Source: Phaeodactylibacter sp.
GTDB lineage: Bacteria; Bacteroidota; Bacteroidia; Chitinophagales; Saprospiraceae
Direction: 5' to 3'
Assembly: GCA_024102975.1 (NCBI GenBank)
Contig: JAGFJD010000445.1
Coordinates: 20,714 to 84,713, forward strand
DNA length: 64,000 nt
In this document: positions 41,484 through 49,827 of the stretch, in pieces
Layout of the letters: each line of letters opens with the position of its first letter
Position numbering within the stretch: the stretch's first letter is position 1
Program-made: the position numbers and the translations under genes
The notes under the pieces: model-generated
Seen by the model: the letters and a program-made list of their open reading frames with translations, nothing else
The model's database searches: none
What the model was told of the DNA's origin: nothing

Positions 41484-42959
41484 TTAGGGTTTCATAGCTT
41501 TATAGATCTCATTGGCGACCACCTGCCCGGAGATCAGCGAGGGGGGCACGCCGGGGCCGGGCGTGGTCAGCTGCCCGGTGTAGTACAGGTTGCTCACCTT
41601 TTTGCTTTTCAGTTTCGGCTTCAGGAAGGCGGTCTGCATCAGGGTGTTGGCCAGGCCGTAGGCATTGCCTTTGTAGGCATGGTAATCCTTTTCGAAGTCC
41701 TCGTGCGCAAATGACCGTTTGTATATTATATGATTACGAATGTCCTGCCCGGTCAAATCTTCGAGACGGTTCATGACGATATCGAAATACTTTTCCCGCT
41801 GCCCTTCGCTGTCTTCCAGTCCGGGCGCCAACGGGATGAGGACGAACAAGTTCTCTTTGCCTTCCGGGGCCACCGCGGGGTCGGTCACCGAAGGCGCGCA
41901 GACGTAGAACAGGGGTTCCGCCGGCCACTTCGGGTCGTCATATATCTCCACGGCGTGCTTCTTGAAGTCGGCGTCGAAGAAAAGGTTGTGATGGTGCAAG
42001 CCTTCCAGCTTTTTGTCGATACCCAGGTAGAAAAGCAGGGAGGAGGGCGCCATGGTCCGCTTATCCCAGTAACGTTCGGTATAGGTACGGTGTTCGGGCT
42101 GCAGGAGGTGTTGTTCAACATGATGGTAATCTGCGCCACCCACTACGATGTCGGCATAGTACTCCGCATCCTGGGTGATGACCTTGGAGGCGTGCCCGTT
42201 CGGTACGTAGATTTGCTTTACCTCCTGGTTGAGCAGGATTTTCACGCCCAGTTCCTCCGCCAGGCTCACCATGCCCTCGATGATCTTGTGCATGCCGCCC
42301 ATAGGGTACCAGGTGCCCATCGCCATATCGGCATAGTTCATCAGGCTGTACATGGCCGGCGTATTTTCCGGCGTGGCGCCCAGGAAGAGGACGGGAAATT
42401 CCAGCAGCTGAATCAGCTGTTCATTCCTGAAGAGCTTCCGCACGTGGGCGGACATGGAGGTGAACATCTGCAGGCGGAACATACTGGCCACGACCCGAAG
42501 GTCAGCAAACTCCCTGATGGAATGGCCGGGCTTGTGGACGAACTCCCGCATGCCCACCTCGTACTTGTACTGGGCTTCCGCCAGGAATTTGCGCAGGTTT
42601 TGACTGCTGCCCGGCTCGTATTGCTCGAACATGGCCTCCAGCTCAGCCATATCGGCCGGCACCTCCATCACGTCGTTCTTGCCGAAAAAGATACTATAGG
42701 AAGGGTCGAGCCGCTTCAGCTCGTAATAGTCGGAAGGTTTCTTGCCGAAACGGGCGAAGTACTGTTCGAATACATCCGGCATCCAGTACCAGCTGGGGCC
42801 CATGTCGAACATAAACCCTTCAGCTTCGAACTTGCGGGCCCGCCCGCCGGGGACATTATTCTTTTCCAGAATGGTGACATCGTATCCTTTCTGCGCCAGG
42901 TTGGAGGCGGCGGAAAGGCCCGAAAAGCCGGAACCGATGACGACAACTTGCTTTGCCAA
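41484..42959 (-). CDS. crtI: Phytoene desaturase (CrtI)
   Basis: 491 residues. Converts phytoene to lycopene with FAD at the inner membrane. N-terminal Rossmann motif VVIGSGFSGLSAASNLAQKGYDVTILEKNNVPGGRAR and the FDMGPSWYWMPDVFE segment; C-terminal GQLTTPGPGVPPSLISGQVVANEI is the CrtI signature. First gene of the operon crtI-crtB-cyclase. The start at 42959 is the normal family start. Confidence 0.95.
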   Translation of the reverse strand: MAKQVVVIGSGFSGLSAASNLAQKGYDVTILEKNNVPGGRARKFEAEGFMFDMGPSWYWMPDVFEQYFARFGKKPSDYYELKRLDPSYSIFFGKNDVMEVPADMAELEAMFEQYEPGSSQNLRKFLAEAQYKYEVGMREFVHKPGHSIREFADLRVVASMFRLQMFTSMSAHVRKLFRNEQLIQLLEFPVLFLGATPENTPAMYSLMNYADMAMGTWYPMGGMHKIIEGMVSLAEELGVKILLNQEVKQIYVPNGHASKVITQDAEYYADIVVGGADYHHVEQHLLQPEHRTYTERYWDKRTMAPSSLLFYLGIDKKLEGLHHHNLFFDADFKKHAVEIYDDPKWPAEPLFYVCAPSVTDPAVAPEGKENLFVLIPLAPGLEDSEGQREKYFDIVMNRLEDLTGQDIRNHIIYKRSFAHEDFEKDYHAYKGNAYGLANTLMQTAFLKPKLKSKKVSNLYYTGQLTTPGPGVPPSLISGQVVANEIYKAMKP

Positions 42960-43051
42960 TGCTGCTGTTGATTTTGTGGTTTAAAATACAGGGAATCAAC
43001 AGCAACACCGGCGTTTTGTTTAAGCTTTTTTGTCGACGCTTCAACAAAAAG

Positions 43052-43459
43052 TCACTCCTTCCAGTCCAGAAACCCGCCTTTCAGGTCATAAACTTCTTTG
43101 AAACCCAGCGCCTGCATCTGTTTGGCGGCATTGGCGCTGCGCCGGCCGGAGCGGCAATACAGCATCACCGGCTTATCCTTATCCAGTTGCTGCTCCAACT
43201 GCTGTATAAAGGCGTCATCGTAGAAATTGATGTTTACTGCTCCTTCGATGTGCCCCTCGCCGAATTCCTCCGGGGTGCGCACGTCGATCAGTTGGCGGTT
43301 CTCTCCAAGCTCCGCCATCTTGGCCTTGTAGGCATCCAAAGGCAAAACTTCGCTGATCACCTGAGCATCGGCCTTGGCGGCAAGGTCCTTTGTACCTGAT
43401 TGCTGGCAGGAGGCCAGCAGGGCGGAGGAGAGGAAGAGGAGAAAAAAGAGCTGTTTCAT
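43052..43459 (-). CDS. Rhodanese-like lipoprotein
   Basis: 135 residues. Lipoprotein signal (MKQLFFLLFLSSALLASC, lipobox LASC with Cys18). The rhodanese domain covers about 36-134: ENRQLIDVRTPEEFGEGHIEGAVNI, catalytic Cys102 in VMLYCRSGRRSANAAKQMQALGF, then VYDLKGGFLDW. A periplasmic sulfur-transfer or redox protein. Separated from crtI by about 90 bp and transcribed alone. Confidence 0.92.
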   Translation of the reverse strand: MKQLFFLLFLSSALLASCQQSGTKDLAAKADAQVISEVLPLDAYKAKMAELGENRQLIDVRTPEEFGEGHIEGAVNINFYDDAFIQQLEQQLDKDKPVMLYCRSGRRSANAAKQMQALGFKEVYDLKGGFLDWKE

Positions 43460-43828
43460 TTGTTCGGTTTTTTGTAGGCTAAGATAAGGTTTTTGGATGA
43501 GGAGTTTGTGTATCTCCTGGTTATCTGCCTGATAGGCATGGTGTGCAGAAGTCAGGATGGCCAGGCTGCCCTTGATGTCGAAAGCGGCCTTCGGGATTTA
43601 GGCATAGGGGAAGAAGCGCCAGTTGCCGTTTTGTTTATTTTTTCTCCCATTGCGATAAAATTCGTTAAAAATTTTATTTTTAAATCCAAATCCAATATTT
43701 TAGTGATTAAAATAAGCTGAAAATGAATTTTAAAACTTTTGCCTTTGGCACAGATCCCATGCCTCGTCACTGCCATTGGCCCCAAACAAGCTCTAAACAA
43801 AAGCCCGTACCCGGGCAATCCCAAAAAT
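43460..43828. other. Intergenic region before the AT-rich cassette
   Basis: 370 bp. A 75-codon plus frame (43493-43720) contains a hydrophobic start but no ribosome site and poor codon character; not called. AT content rises from about 43630 towards the cassette. Confidence 0.4.
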
Positions 43829-44473
43829 ATGAAACATAAAATTACAGGAGCCAGGGAAGCCCCGCAGATGCCTGGATTTGACCAGGACAGCATTCGTGAA
43901 TATGGAGTGCCGGGTGGAGGAGGATATTTTTGGATACTCTTTTTTATTGCAGCAGCCATCATTGTTGCGACTCAGGTTAAAAAGGAAACTTCTGATCTAA
44001 ACATACCCAGCAATGATGAACTTTTTGAAAAACTACCCGATGATGCTAAAGAGGCTTTCAAGGAAAAATACGGCCAGCCAGATGAGGATGACAGTGAATG
44101 TGAACTATATTATTTACTGGCTAAATCTACAATGAAAAGACCGTGTGCTAAATGCCCGGTTTGGTGTATGGACCCCGGAAAGACACAGATACTTGTTTCA
44201 GAAGGCGAAATTTATTACATTGGTAAAACTTGCAGAAAGGAAGGCAAGAGAGAGAAGGAGCATAAACGAATAAGACATGCATTGAACCTGGACTACAAAC
44301 GGATAAAGCGTGGCACGGAAGGGTATATAACAAAGACGGAACAGCTTCACCTGAAAACCTATTTCACCAAGGAGGAAGCTATAAAGGAGGGATGTCGTTT
44401 GTTTCTTCCTCCGGGCAATACGATAGGGATGTCGCAACAGGATTGGAAGAAGTTGTTAGAAGAACTACAATAA
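43829..44473 (+). CDS. Membrane-anchored GIY-YIG-like protein (unknown system)
   Basis: 214 residues from the ATG at 43829; open frame upstream is not needed. A membrane helix (YFWILFFIAAAIIVATQV, residues about 28-46) follows a short Pro/Gly head; a helical linker then a Cys segment (RPCAKCPVWCM) lead to GEIYYIGKTCRKEG with REKEHKRIRHAL, and later TKTEQLHLKTYF. The YYIG-K-T followed by R and E resembles a GIY-YIG or URI-type nuclease core, here small. Not a known named gene. AT-rich compared with neighbours. One base separates it from the next gene, so the two act together. Confidence 0.68.
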   Translation: MKHKITGAREAPQMPGFDQDSIREYGVPGGGGYFWILFFIAAAIIVATQVKKETSDLNIPSNDELFEKLPDDAKEAFKEKYGQPDEDDSECELYYLLAKSTMKRPCAKCPVWCMDPGKTQILVSEGEIYYIGKTCRKEGKREKEHKRIRHALNLDYKRIKRGTEGYITKTEQLHLKTYFTKEEAIKEGCRLFLPPGNTIGMSQQDWKKLLEELQ

Positions 44474-44474
44474 A

Positions 44475-45215
44475 ATGGGACAGAAAGATTTTTTCATAAC
44501 CACTATGGGCGACTTATCGGATACCTCTGATCTATATGTTACTCAGGATACGCTGAACAACAATGTTAAGCTATCAGATTTTGGAAAAGGGGTCAAAAAG
44601 ATTTCTTTTTATGCTCTGACTTATCATGACTCCACCGGAATCAATGAACCTTTCTGGGAGTATGATGCCAAAAGGAGAAAGATCGAAGGCAGCTTACAGC
44701 TGGACTATTCAAAAGCTTCAAAATATATTGATAGAGACGCCCAAAAATTGATATGCGCGGTCATGTTCGAGTTATTCGACAAGGTTTCCGGGCAGGTGGA
44801 AGACTATGACTTCGAAGCCTTGAAAAAAGCCATGCTCGAGGCGGTAGAAACCAACCCTACCTTTGCCGAAAAAATCAGGTTCAGGGTCAATTCTGACATT
44901 GGGATTACGACGGGGGATATTACAGAATTCTCTGATGCCATCGATCTATCAAAGTATGGTAGTGGGGTGAAGAAGCTATTTATTAAAGTCGCCTTTTTTA
45001 AAAACCCCAAAACTTTCTTACCTGATCCTCCTTATTTCGACAAAAACAAACATGGATTATATATTTCCGTGATTTCCAGCTCAGATATCTACCAATTCTC
45101 TACTGAATTGGATAAGGCAATCGAAAAACTAAAACCACAGGTAAAGGACTTTGATTTTGAATTATTGAAGTCTGATATTTTGCGATTCGCCGAGTCATTA
45201 AAGAAAGCTGCTTAG
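44475..45215 (+). CDS. Partner protein with duplicated domain
   Basis: 246 residues, soluble, no signal. The protein is an internal duplication: module 1 (residues about 12-120, from GDLSDTSDLY through GKGVKKISFYAL to VEDYDFEALKKAMLEAV) and module 2 (about 145-244, from GDITEFSDAIDLSKYGSGVKKLFIKVAFF to VKDFDFELLKSDILRF) share the pattern GD-x(7)-D-L, GxGVKKLxxxxA, then KxxDFDFExLKxxxL. No family recognised. Immediately follows the GIY-YIG-like gene (1 bp). Immunity, adaptor or effector roles are possible; nothing here decides. GC is low: 23 of 60 in one sampled line. Confidence 0.72.
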   Translation: MGQKDFFITTMGDLSDTSDLYVTQDTLNNNVKLSDFGKGVKKISFYALTYHDSTGINEPFWEYDAKRRKIEGSLQLDYSKASKYIDRDAQKLICAVMFELFDKVSGQVEDYDFEALKKAMLEAVETNPTFAEKIRFRVNSDIGITTGDITEFSDAIDLSKYGSGVKKLFIKVAFFKNPKTFLPDPPYFDKNKHGLYISVISSSDIYQFSTELDKAIEKLKPQVKDFDFELLKSDILRFAESLKKAA

Positions 45216-45413
45216 AGCAGGGTGTTGTAAAGATCGTTCCCTTTTAACCACGCCAGTCGAATATGTGGCATGCGCAGCCCCTTTCTTGGCCCGCTAAACG
45301 GTTTCTGTAAACTATGCCCGCCCCCATCTGTTTCCCAAACGTACCGTTTCCCACGCGGAAAAATCGTGCCTGTTCCCACCAGGCCCCCGGCACGATTTGT
45401 CCGCAAACAATAT

Positions 45414-45421
45414 TATCTTTG
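45414..45421 (+). promoter_or_regulatory. -7 promoter box adjoining the mfd start
   Basis: TATCTTTG only five bases before the proposed GTG at 45427, so the transcript would be leaderless or nearly so. Confidence 0.55.
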
Positions 45422-45426
45422 CACTC

Positions 45427-48400
45427 GTGAATAGCAATCTTGAACAGCTCCTGCAGCTGTACCGTGAAGAGGAGCGCACCCAGCGCATCGTGCAGGCCAT
45501 CCAGGCCGAAACGCCCGCCCGGCTCAAACTCACCGGCATGGTTGGCGCGCAGGAATCCTTTGTCCTGGCCGGAACGTACCTGGCCGCCCCGCAGAGCCAC
45601 CTGCTCATCGCCAACGACAAGGAAGAAGCCGCCTACATTCAGAACAACCTCTCCAACCTGCTCGAAGGGAAGTCCATCCGCTTTTTCCCGGATTCCTTCA
45701 AGCGGCCGATGCACTTCGAGGAACTCAACAACAACAACGCCCTGCAGCGCACCGAGACGATCAACCGGATCGTCAATTCCCCCTCATCGGGAGAGATCAT
45801 CGTTACCTACCCGGAGGCGCTCTTCGAAAAGGTCGTGGCGCCGGAAGTGCTCAACCAACGCCGGATCGACATCGTCGTCGGGGAAGAACTGGAAGTGGAC
45901 TTCCTGATCGAAGTGCTGGTAGAATACGGCTTTGCCCGCGAGGATTTCGTCTACGAACCCGGCCAGTTCTCCATCCGCGGCGGCATCGTCGACATCTTTT
46001 CCTTCGGCAACGAATACCCCTACCGCATTGAGCTGTTCGATGAGGAAGTGGAAAGCATCCGTACGTTCAACCCCACTACCCAACTGTCGGTGCGGAAGAT
46101 CGCCCGGGTGTCCATCATTCCCAATATCAACACCAAGTTCTCGCACGAGCAGAAAGTGTCCATGCTGCGCATCCTGCCGGAAAAGACGGCCGTGTGGGTG
46201 AAGGACTTCCAGGTGTTGCTCGACAAGCTCACGCTGTGTTTCGAGAAGGCCGAAGAATTCGCTAAAGCCCTGCGGTTGGTGCAGGAAGAAGAACTTAAGG
46301 AGATTTTCCGCGACCGCGCCTTCATCCGCCCTTATGAGATCGTCGGGGATGTGGAGCAGTTCCCCATCCTCTGCCTGGCGGACAGCATCCAGCCCATTGA
46401 ATTTGCCGGGCACATCACCTACGCCACCCGCCCCCAGCCCAGCTTCAACAAAAATTTCAACCTGCTGATCCAGAACCTCAACGAGAACAGCAAGGCGCGG
46501 ATCGAAAACTACCTCTTCGCCGAAAACCCCAAGCAGATCGAGCGTTTCTACTCCATCTTCGAGGACCTGAACGCGGATGTGTTTTTCCACCCCATCCCCA
46601 AATCGATCGACGAGGGTTTTATCGACCTGGGCCTGAAGGTGGCCTGCTACACCGACCACCAGGTCTTCCAGCGCTTCCACCGTTACAAGCTCCGGCAGGG
46701 CTTTACCAAAGACCAGGCCCTCAACCTGCGCATGTTGCGCGAGCTGACGCCGGGCGACTACGTCACCCACATCGACCACGGCGTAGGTCGCTATTCCGGC
46801 CTGGAAAAGATCGACATCAACGGGCACGTGCAGGAGTCCGTCCGCCTGATCTACAAGAACAACGACCTGCTCTATGTCAGCATCAACTCCCTGCACAAGA
46901 TCACCAAGTACGTCGGCAAGGAGGGCACGGCGCCCAAGGTGGATAAACTGGGCTCCGATACCTGGAAGAACCTCAAACAGCGCACCAAGAAGAAAGTCAA
47001 GGACATCGCCGGCGAGCTGATTAAGCTGTACGCCAAGCGCAAAGCCTCCGAGGGCTTCGCCTTTCCGCCCGACGGCTACCTGCAGAACGAGCTGGAGGCC
47101 TCCTTCATTTACGAAGACACGCCCGACCAGCTCAAGGCTACCAACGACGTCAAGGAAGACATGACCAAGCCCAGCCCTATGGACCGCCTCATCTGCGGCG
47201 ACGTGGGATTTGGCAAAACGGAAGTGGCCGTGCGCGCCGCCTTCAAGGCCATCGTCGGGGGCAAGCAGGTGGCCGTGCTTGTGCCCACCACCATCCTGGC
47301 GCTGCAGCATTACCGCACTTTCAAGGAACGGCTGGAAGAGTTCAGCGTGAGTGTCGATTACATCAACCGCTTCCGCTCCACTGCCGAGCGCAACGAGATT
47401 TTCCGGCAGCTCAGGGCCGGCAAGCTCGACCTCGTCATCGGCACCCACGCCCTGCTGAATAAGAAAGCCGACTTCAAAGACCTCGGCCTGCTCATCATCG
47501 ACGAGGAGCAGAAGTTCGGCGTAGCCGCCAAGGAAAAGCTGCGCAACATCAAGGTCAACGTCGATACCCTGACCCTGACCGCTACCCCCATCCCCCGCAC
47601 CCTGCAGTTCTCCCTGATGGCCGCCCGCGACCTGTCCATCATCCGCACCCCGCCGCCCAACCGGCAGCCCATCCATACCGAGGTGCGCATCTTCAACGAG
47701 GAGATCGTCAGGGAAGCCATCTACTACGAGGTCAACCGGGGCGGGCAGGTCTTCTTCGTACACAACCGCGTGAAGACCCTGCCGGATATTACCGCCATGG
47801 TGCGCCGCATGTGCCCGGATGTGGAGGTGGCCACTGCTCACGGGCAGATGGATTCCGACAAGCTGGAGAAAACGCTGGTCCACTTCATCGACGGCCGCTA
47901 CGACGTACTGGTCTGCACCAACATCATCGAGACCGGCCTGGACATCCCCAACGCCAATACCATTATCATTAACAACGCCCACCAGTTCGGCATGAGCGAC
48001 CTGCACCAGCTGCGGGGCCGGGTGGGCCGTTCCAACCAGAAGGCCTTCTGCTACCTGTTCAGCCCGCCCATGTCGACGCTGACCGCCGAGGCCCGCAAGC
48101 GGCTGAAGACGCTGGAAGAGTTCTCCGACCTCGGCAGCGGATTCAACATCGCCATGCGCGACATGGACATCCGCGGCGCCGGCAACCTGCTGGGGGCCGA
48201 GCAGAGCGGATTCATCGCTGACATTGGCTACGAGACTTATCAGAAAATACTTCAGGAGGCCATTCAGGAACTGAAGGAAAGCGACTTCCGCGAACTCTTT
48301 AAGGAAGAACTGGAGAAAAACCCGCAGTACGTGCGCGACGTGCAGATCGACACCGACGTGGAAATGCTCATTCCCGACGAGTACGTCAGCAGCATTTCCG

Positions 48401-48819
48401 AGCGCCTCAGCCTGTATACCGAGCTGGACAGCCTGGAAACGGAAGAGGAACTGGCCGCCTTCGGGGAAAAGCTGCGCGACCGCTTCGGCCGCATCCCGCC
48501 GCAGGTGGCCGAGCTGTTCGAAGGGCTGCGCCTGCGGTGGGTGTGCAAGGGGCTGGGCTTCGAGCGCCTCATTTTAAAGAATGGCAAGCTGCGCTGTTAC
48601 TTTGTCGACAACCCTCAATCTCCCTATTATGAGAGCCAGCTCTTCCAGAACATACTGGACTTTGTGAACAAAGAAGGCCCCCGCCGGGGAATGAGCTTTA
48701 AGCAATCCAACCGGTACTTCATTCTGGTAAAAGACCATGTGAAGAGCTTGCGGGAGGCCCACGAGAACCTGGAGAAGATCAAAGAAAAGGTGTCGGCGGC
48801 GCCGGTAACGCCACAATAG
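45427..48819 (+). CDS. mfd: Transcription-repair coupling factor Mfd
   Basis: 1130 residues from a GTG at 45427; a codon at 45397 would lie upstream of the promoter box and is rejected. Mfd removes stalled RNA polymerase and recruits UvrA. UvrB-like domain 1 (residues about 1-330), CarD-like polymerase-interaction domain (LTPGDYVTHIDHGVGRYSGLEKI), helicase lobes (MDRLICGDVGFGKTEVAVRAAFKA Walker A; DEEQKFGVAAKEKL Walker B DEEQ; TATPIPRTLQFSL; NIIETGLDIPNANTIIINNA; LRGRVGRSNQKAFCYL), and the C-terminal TRCF domain. All motifs intact. Leaderless start is discussed as a finding. Confidence 0.97.
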   Translation: MNSNLEQLLQLYREEERTQRIVQAIQAETPARLKLTGMVGAQESFVLAGTYLAAPQSHLLIANDKEEAAYIQNNLSNLLEGKSIRFFPDSFKRPMHFEELNNNNALQRTETINRIVNSPSSGEIIVTYPEALFEKVVAPEVLNQRRIDIVVGEELEVDFLIEVLVEYGFAREDFVYEPGQFSIRGGIVDIFSFGNEYPYRIELFDEEVESIRTFNPTTQLSVRKIARVSIIPNINTKFSHEQKVSMLRILPEKTAVWVKDFQVLLDKLTLCFEKAEEFAKALRLVQEEELKEIFRDRAFIRPYEIVGDVEQFPILCLADSIQPIEFAGHITYATRPQPSFNKNFNLLIQNLNENSKARIENYLFAENPKQIERFYSIFEDLNADVFFHPIPKSIDEGFIDLGLKVACYTDHQVFQRFHRYKLRQGFTKDQALNLRMLRELTPGDYVTHIDHGVGRYSGLEKIDINGHVQESVRLIYKNNDLLYVSINSLHKITKYVGKEGTAPKVDKLGSDTWKNLKQRTKKKVKDIAGELIKLYAKRKASEGFAFPPDGYLQNELEASFIYEDTPDQLKATNDVKEDMTKPSPMDRLICGDVGFGKTEVAVRAAFKAIVGGKQVAVLVPTTILALQHYRTFKERLEEFSVSVDYINRFRSTAERNEIFRQLRAGKLDLVIGTHALLNKKADFKDLGLLIIDEEQKFGVAAKEKLRNIKVNVDTLTLTATPIPRTLQFSLMAARDLSIIRTPPPNRQPIHTEVRIFNEEIVREAIYYEVNRGGQVFFVHNRVKTLPDITAMVRRMCPDVEVATAHGQMDSDKLEKTLVHFIDGRYDVLVCTNIIETGLDIPNANTIIINNAHQFGMSDLHQLRGRVGRSNQKAFCYLFSPPMSTLTAEARKRLKTLEEFSDLGSGFNIAMRDMDIRGAGNLLGAEQSGFIADIGYETYQKILQEAIQELKESDFRELFKEELEKNPQYVRDVQIDTDVEMLIPDEYVSSISERLSLYTELDSLETEEELAAFGEKLRDRFGRIPPQVAELFEGLRLRWVCKGLGFERLILKNGKLRCYFVDNPQSPYYESQLFQNILDFVNKEGPRRGMSFKQSNRYFILVKDHVKSLREAHENLEKIKEKVSAAPVTPQ

Positions 48820-48873
48820 AGCGACCCGCCTCATCACCGCCCACCTTGTGCCGCACGGAAAAACCTCGCAACG

Positions 48874-49344
48874 CTACCGGGAGTGGGTATGTAGCTCGTT
48901 GATGGCCCTGAGGATATCCTGTCGGCTGATCTGGCCCACCAGTTTGCCGTCGTCATCAACGATTAGTAACCGCTTATAGGGGGTACTCAGAAAAATGTCG
49001 GCCACGTCGTAAATATCGGCATGTACATTAAGGGTTTTCATGACATTGGACATGAAGTGCGAAGCGGTGCGCTTTATCACGGGCCGGTCGTGATAGGTAC
49101 TGCCAAACAGGACCTTGAGGCAATCCTTATCGTCGATCAGGCCGACCAGTTCCTTTTTGTCATTGAGCACCGGGGCCCCCGTAATGTCATTTTTGAGCAG
49201 GATTTCTACGACCTCCATGATGTCCGTATCCGGGTGAAAGGTGATCAGGTTTTTTGCCCTTACCATGTAATCACCTACAGGTGCCCGCTTGAACTCCTGT
49301 TTTGGAGATTCTTTTTCTACCGGTTTGTTCTGATAATTCTTCAT
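48874..49344 (-). CDS. CBS-domain protein
   Basis: 156 residues. Two CBS motifs (a Bateman module) at about 24-80 (VGDYMVRAKNLITFHPDTDIMEVVEILLKNDITGAPVLNDKKELVGLIDDKD) and about 90-150 (VMKTLNVHADIYDVADIFLSTPYKRLLIVDDDGKLVGQISRQDIL). It would bind adenine nucleotides and signal energy state. The Lys/Glu-rich N-terminus is disordered. No catalytic domain attached, so it is a free-standing regulator. Convergent to mfd (54 bp between stops). Confidence 0.93.
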   Translation of the reverse strand: MKNYQNKPVEKESPKQEFKRAPVGDYMVRAKNLITFHPDTDIMEVVEILLKNDITGAPVLNDKKELVGLIDDKDCLKVLFGSTYHDRPVIKRTASHFMSNVMKTLNVHADIYDVADIFLSTPYKRLLIVDDDGKLVGQISRQDILRAINELHTHSR

Positions 49345-49827
49345 TGGCTTTACTGATTTAGAGCTATTGTAAGCAACGGCATTTTATTTGCGAAATAAGG
49401 TAATAAGATAATTGTTTTTTTACTGAAATCCTAAATTTCAAATCTATATTTTATAGAAGAGGCTTTCCGGAAGGCCGAGCGGTCTCCTATCCGGAGAAAG
49501 GCCCACTGCCCACAGCAGAGGCGCCAGTTAGGAGTGGCGGTGATAACAATTTTTTCTAAAAAAACTTATATTTTATTTCCCGATGACATCCGTCATTGCC
49601 GCACAAGAGAAATTGGCGCTACTTGATGCGGATTCGCCGGATCGCAACGGTTGTTGTCACCCGCAGTTGAAGTTTTATTGATGCATCGGACAGCTTCCTG
49701 GCCCGGGCCGCAAGGCCGGGGCACAGTGGGTTGTCCTGTCCCCCCCTCCCAAAATCCCCGATAGACATCAATGTGATTGTCCTTGTCCTCCCGCTGGCTT
49801 AGTAACTGGTTTTTTTAAACCCAAACC
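49345..49827. other. Intergenic region without clear features
   Basis: 483 bp. The middle (49470-49540) has short pairing segments (GGCTTTCC/GGAAGGCC) but no family match, and 49560-49800 reads as decayed sequence. No gene called. Confidence 0.35.

Noticed and set aside
43493..43720. 75-codon plus frame with a hydrophobic start
   Set aside because: No ribosome site, no family, composition of intergenic DNA.
45784..48006. 740-codon open frame antisense to mfd
   Set aside because: Shadow of the Mfd frame; all known domains are on the plus strand.
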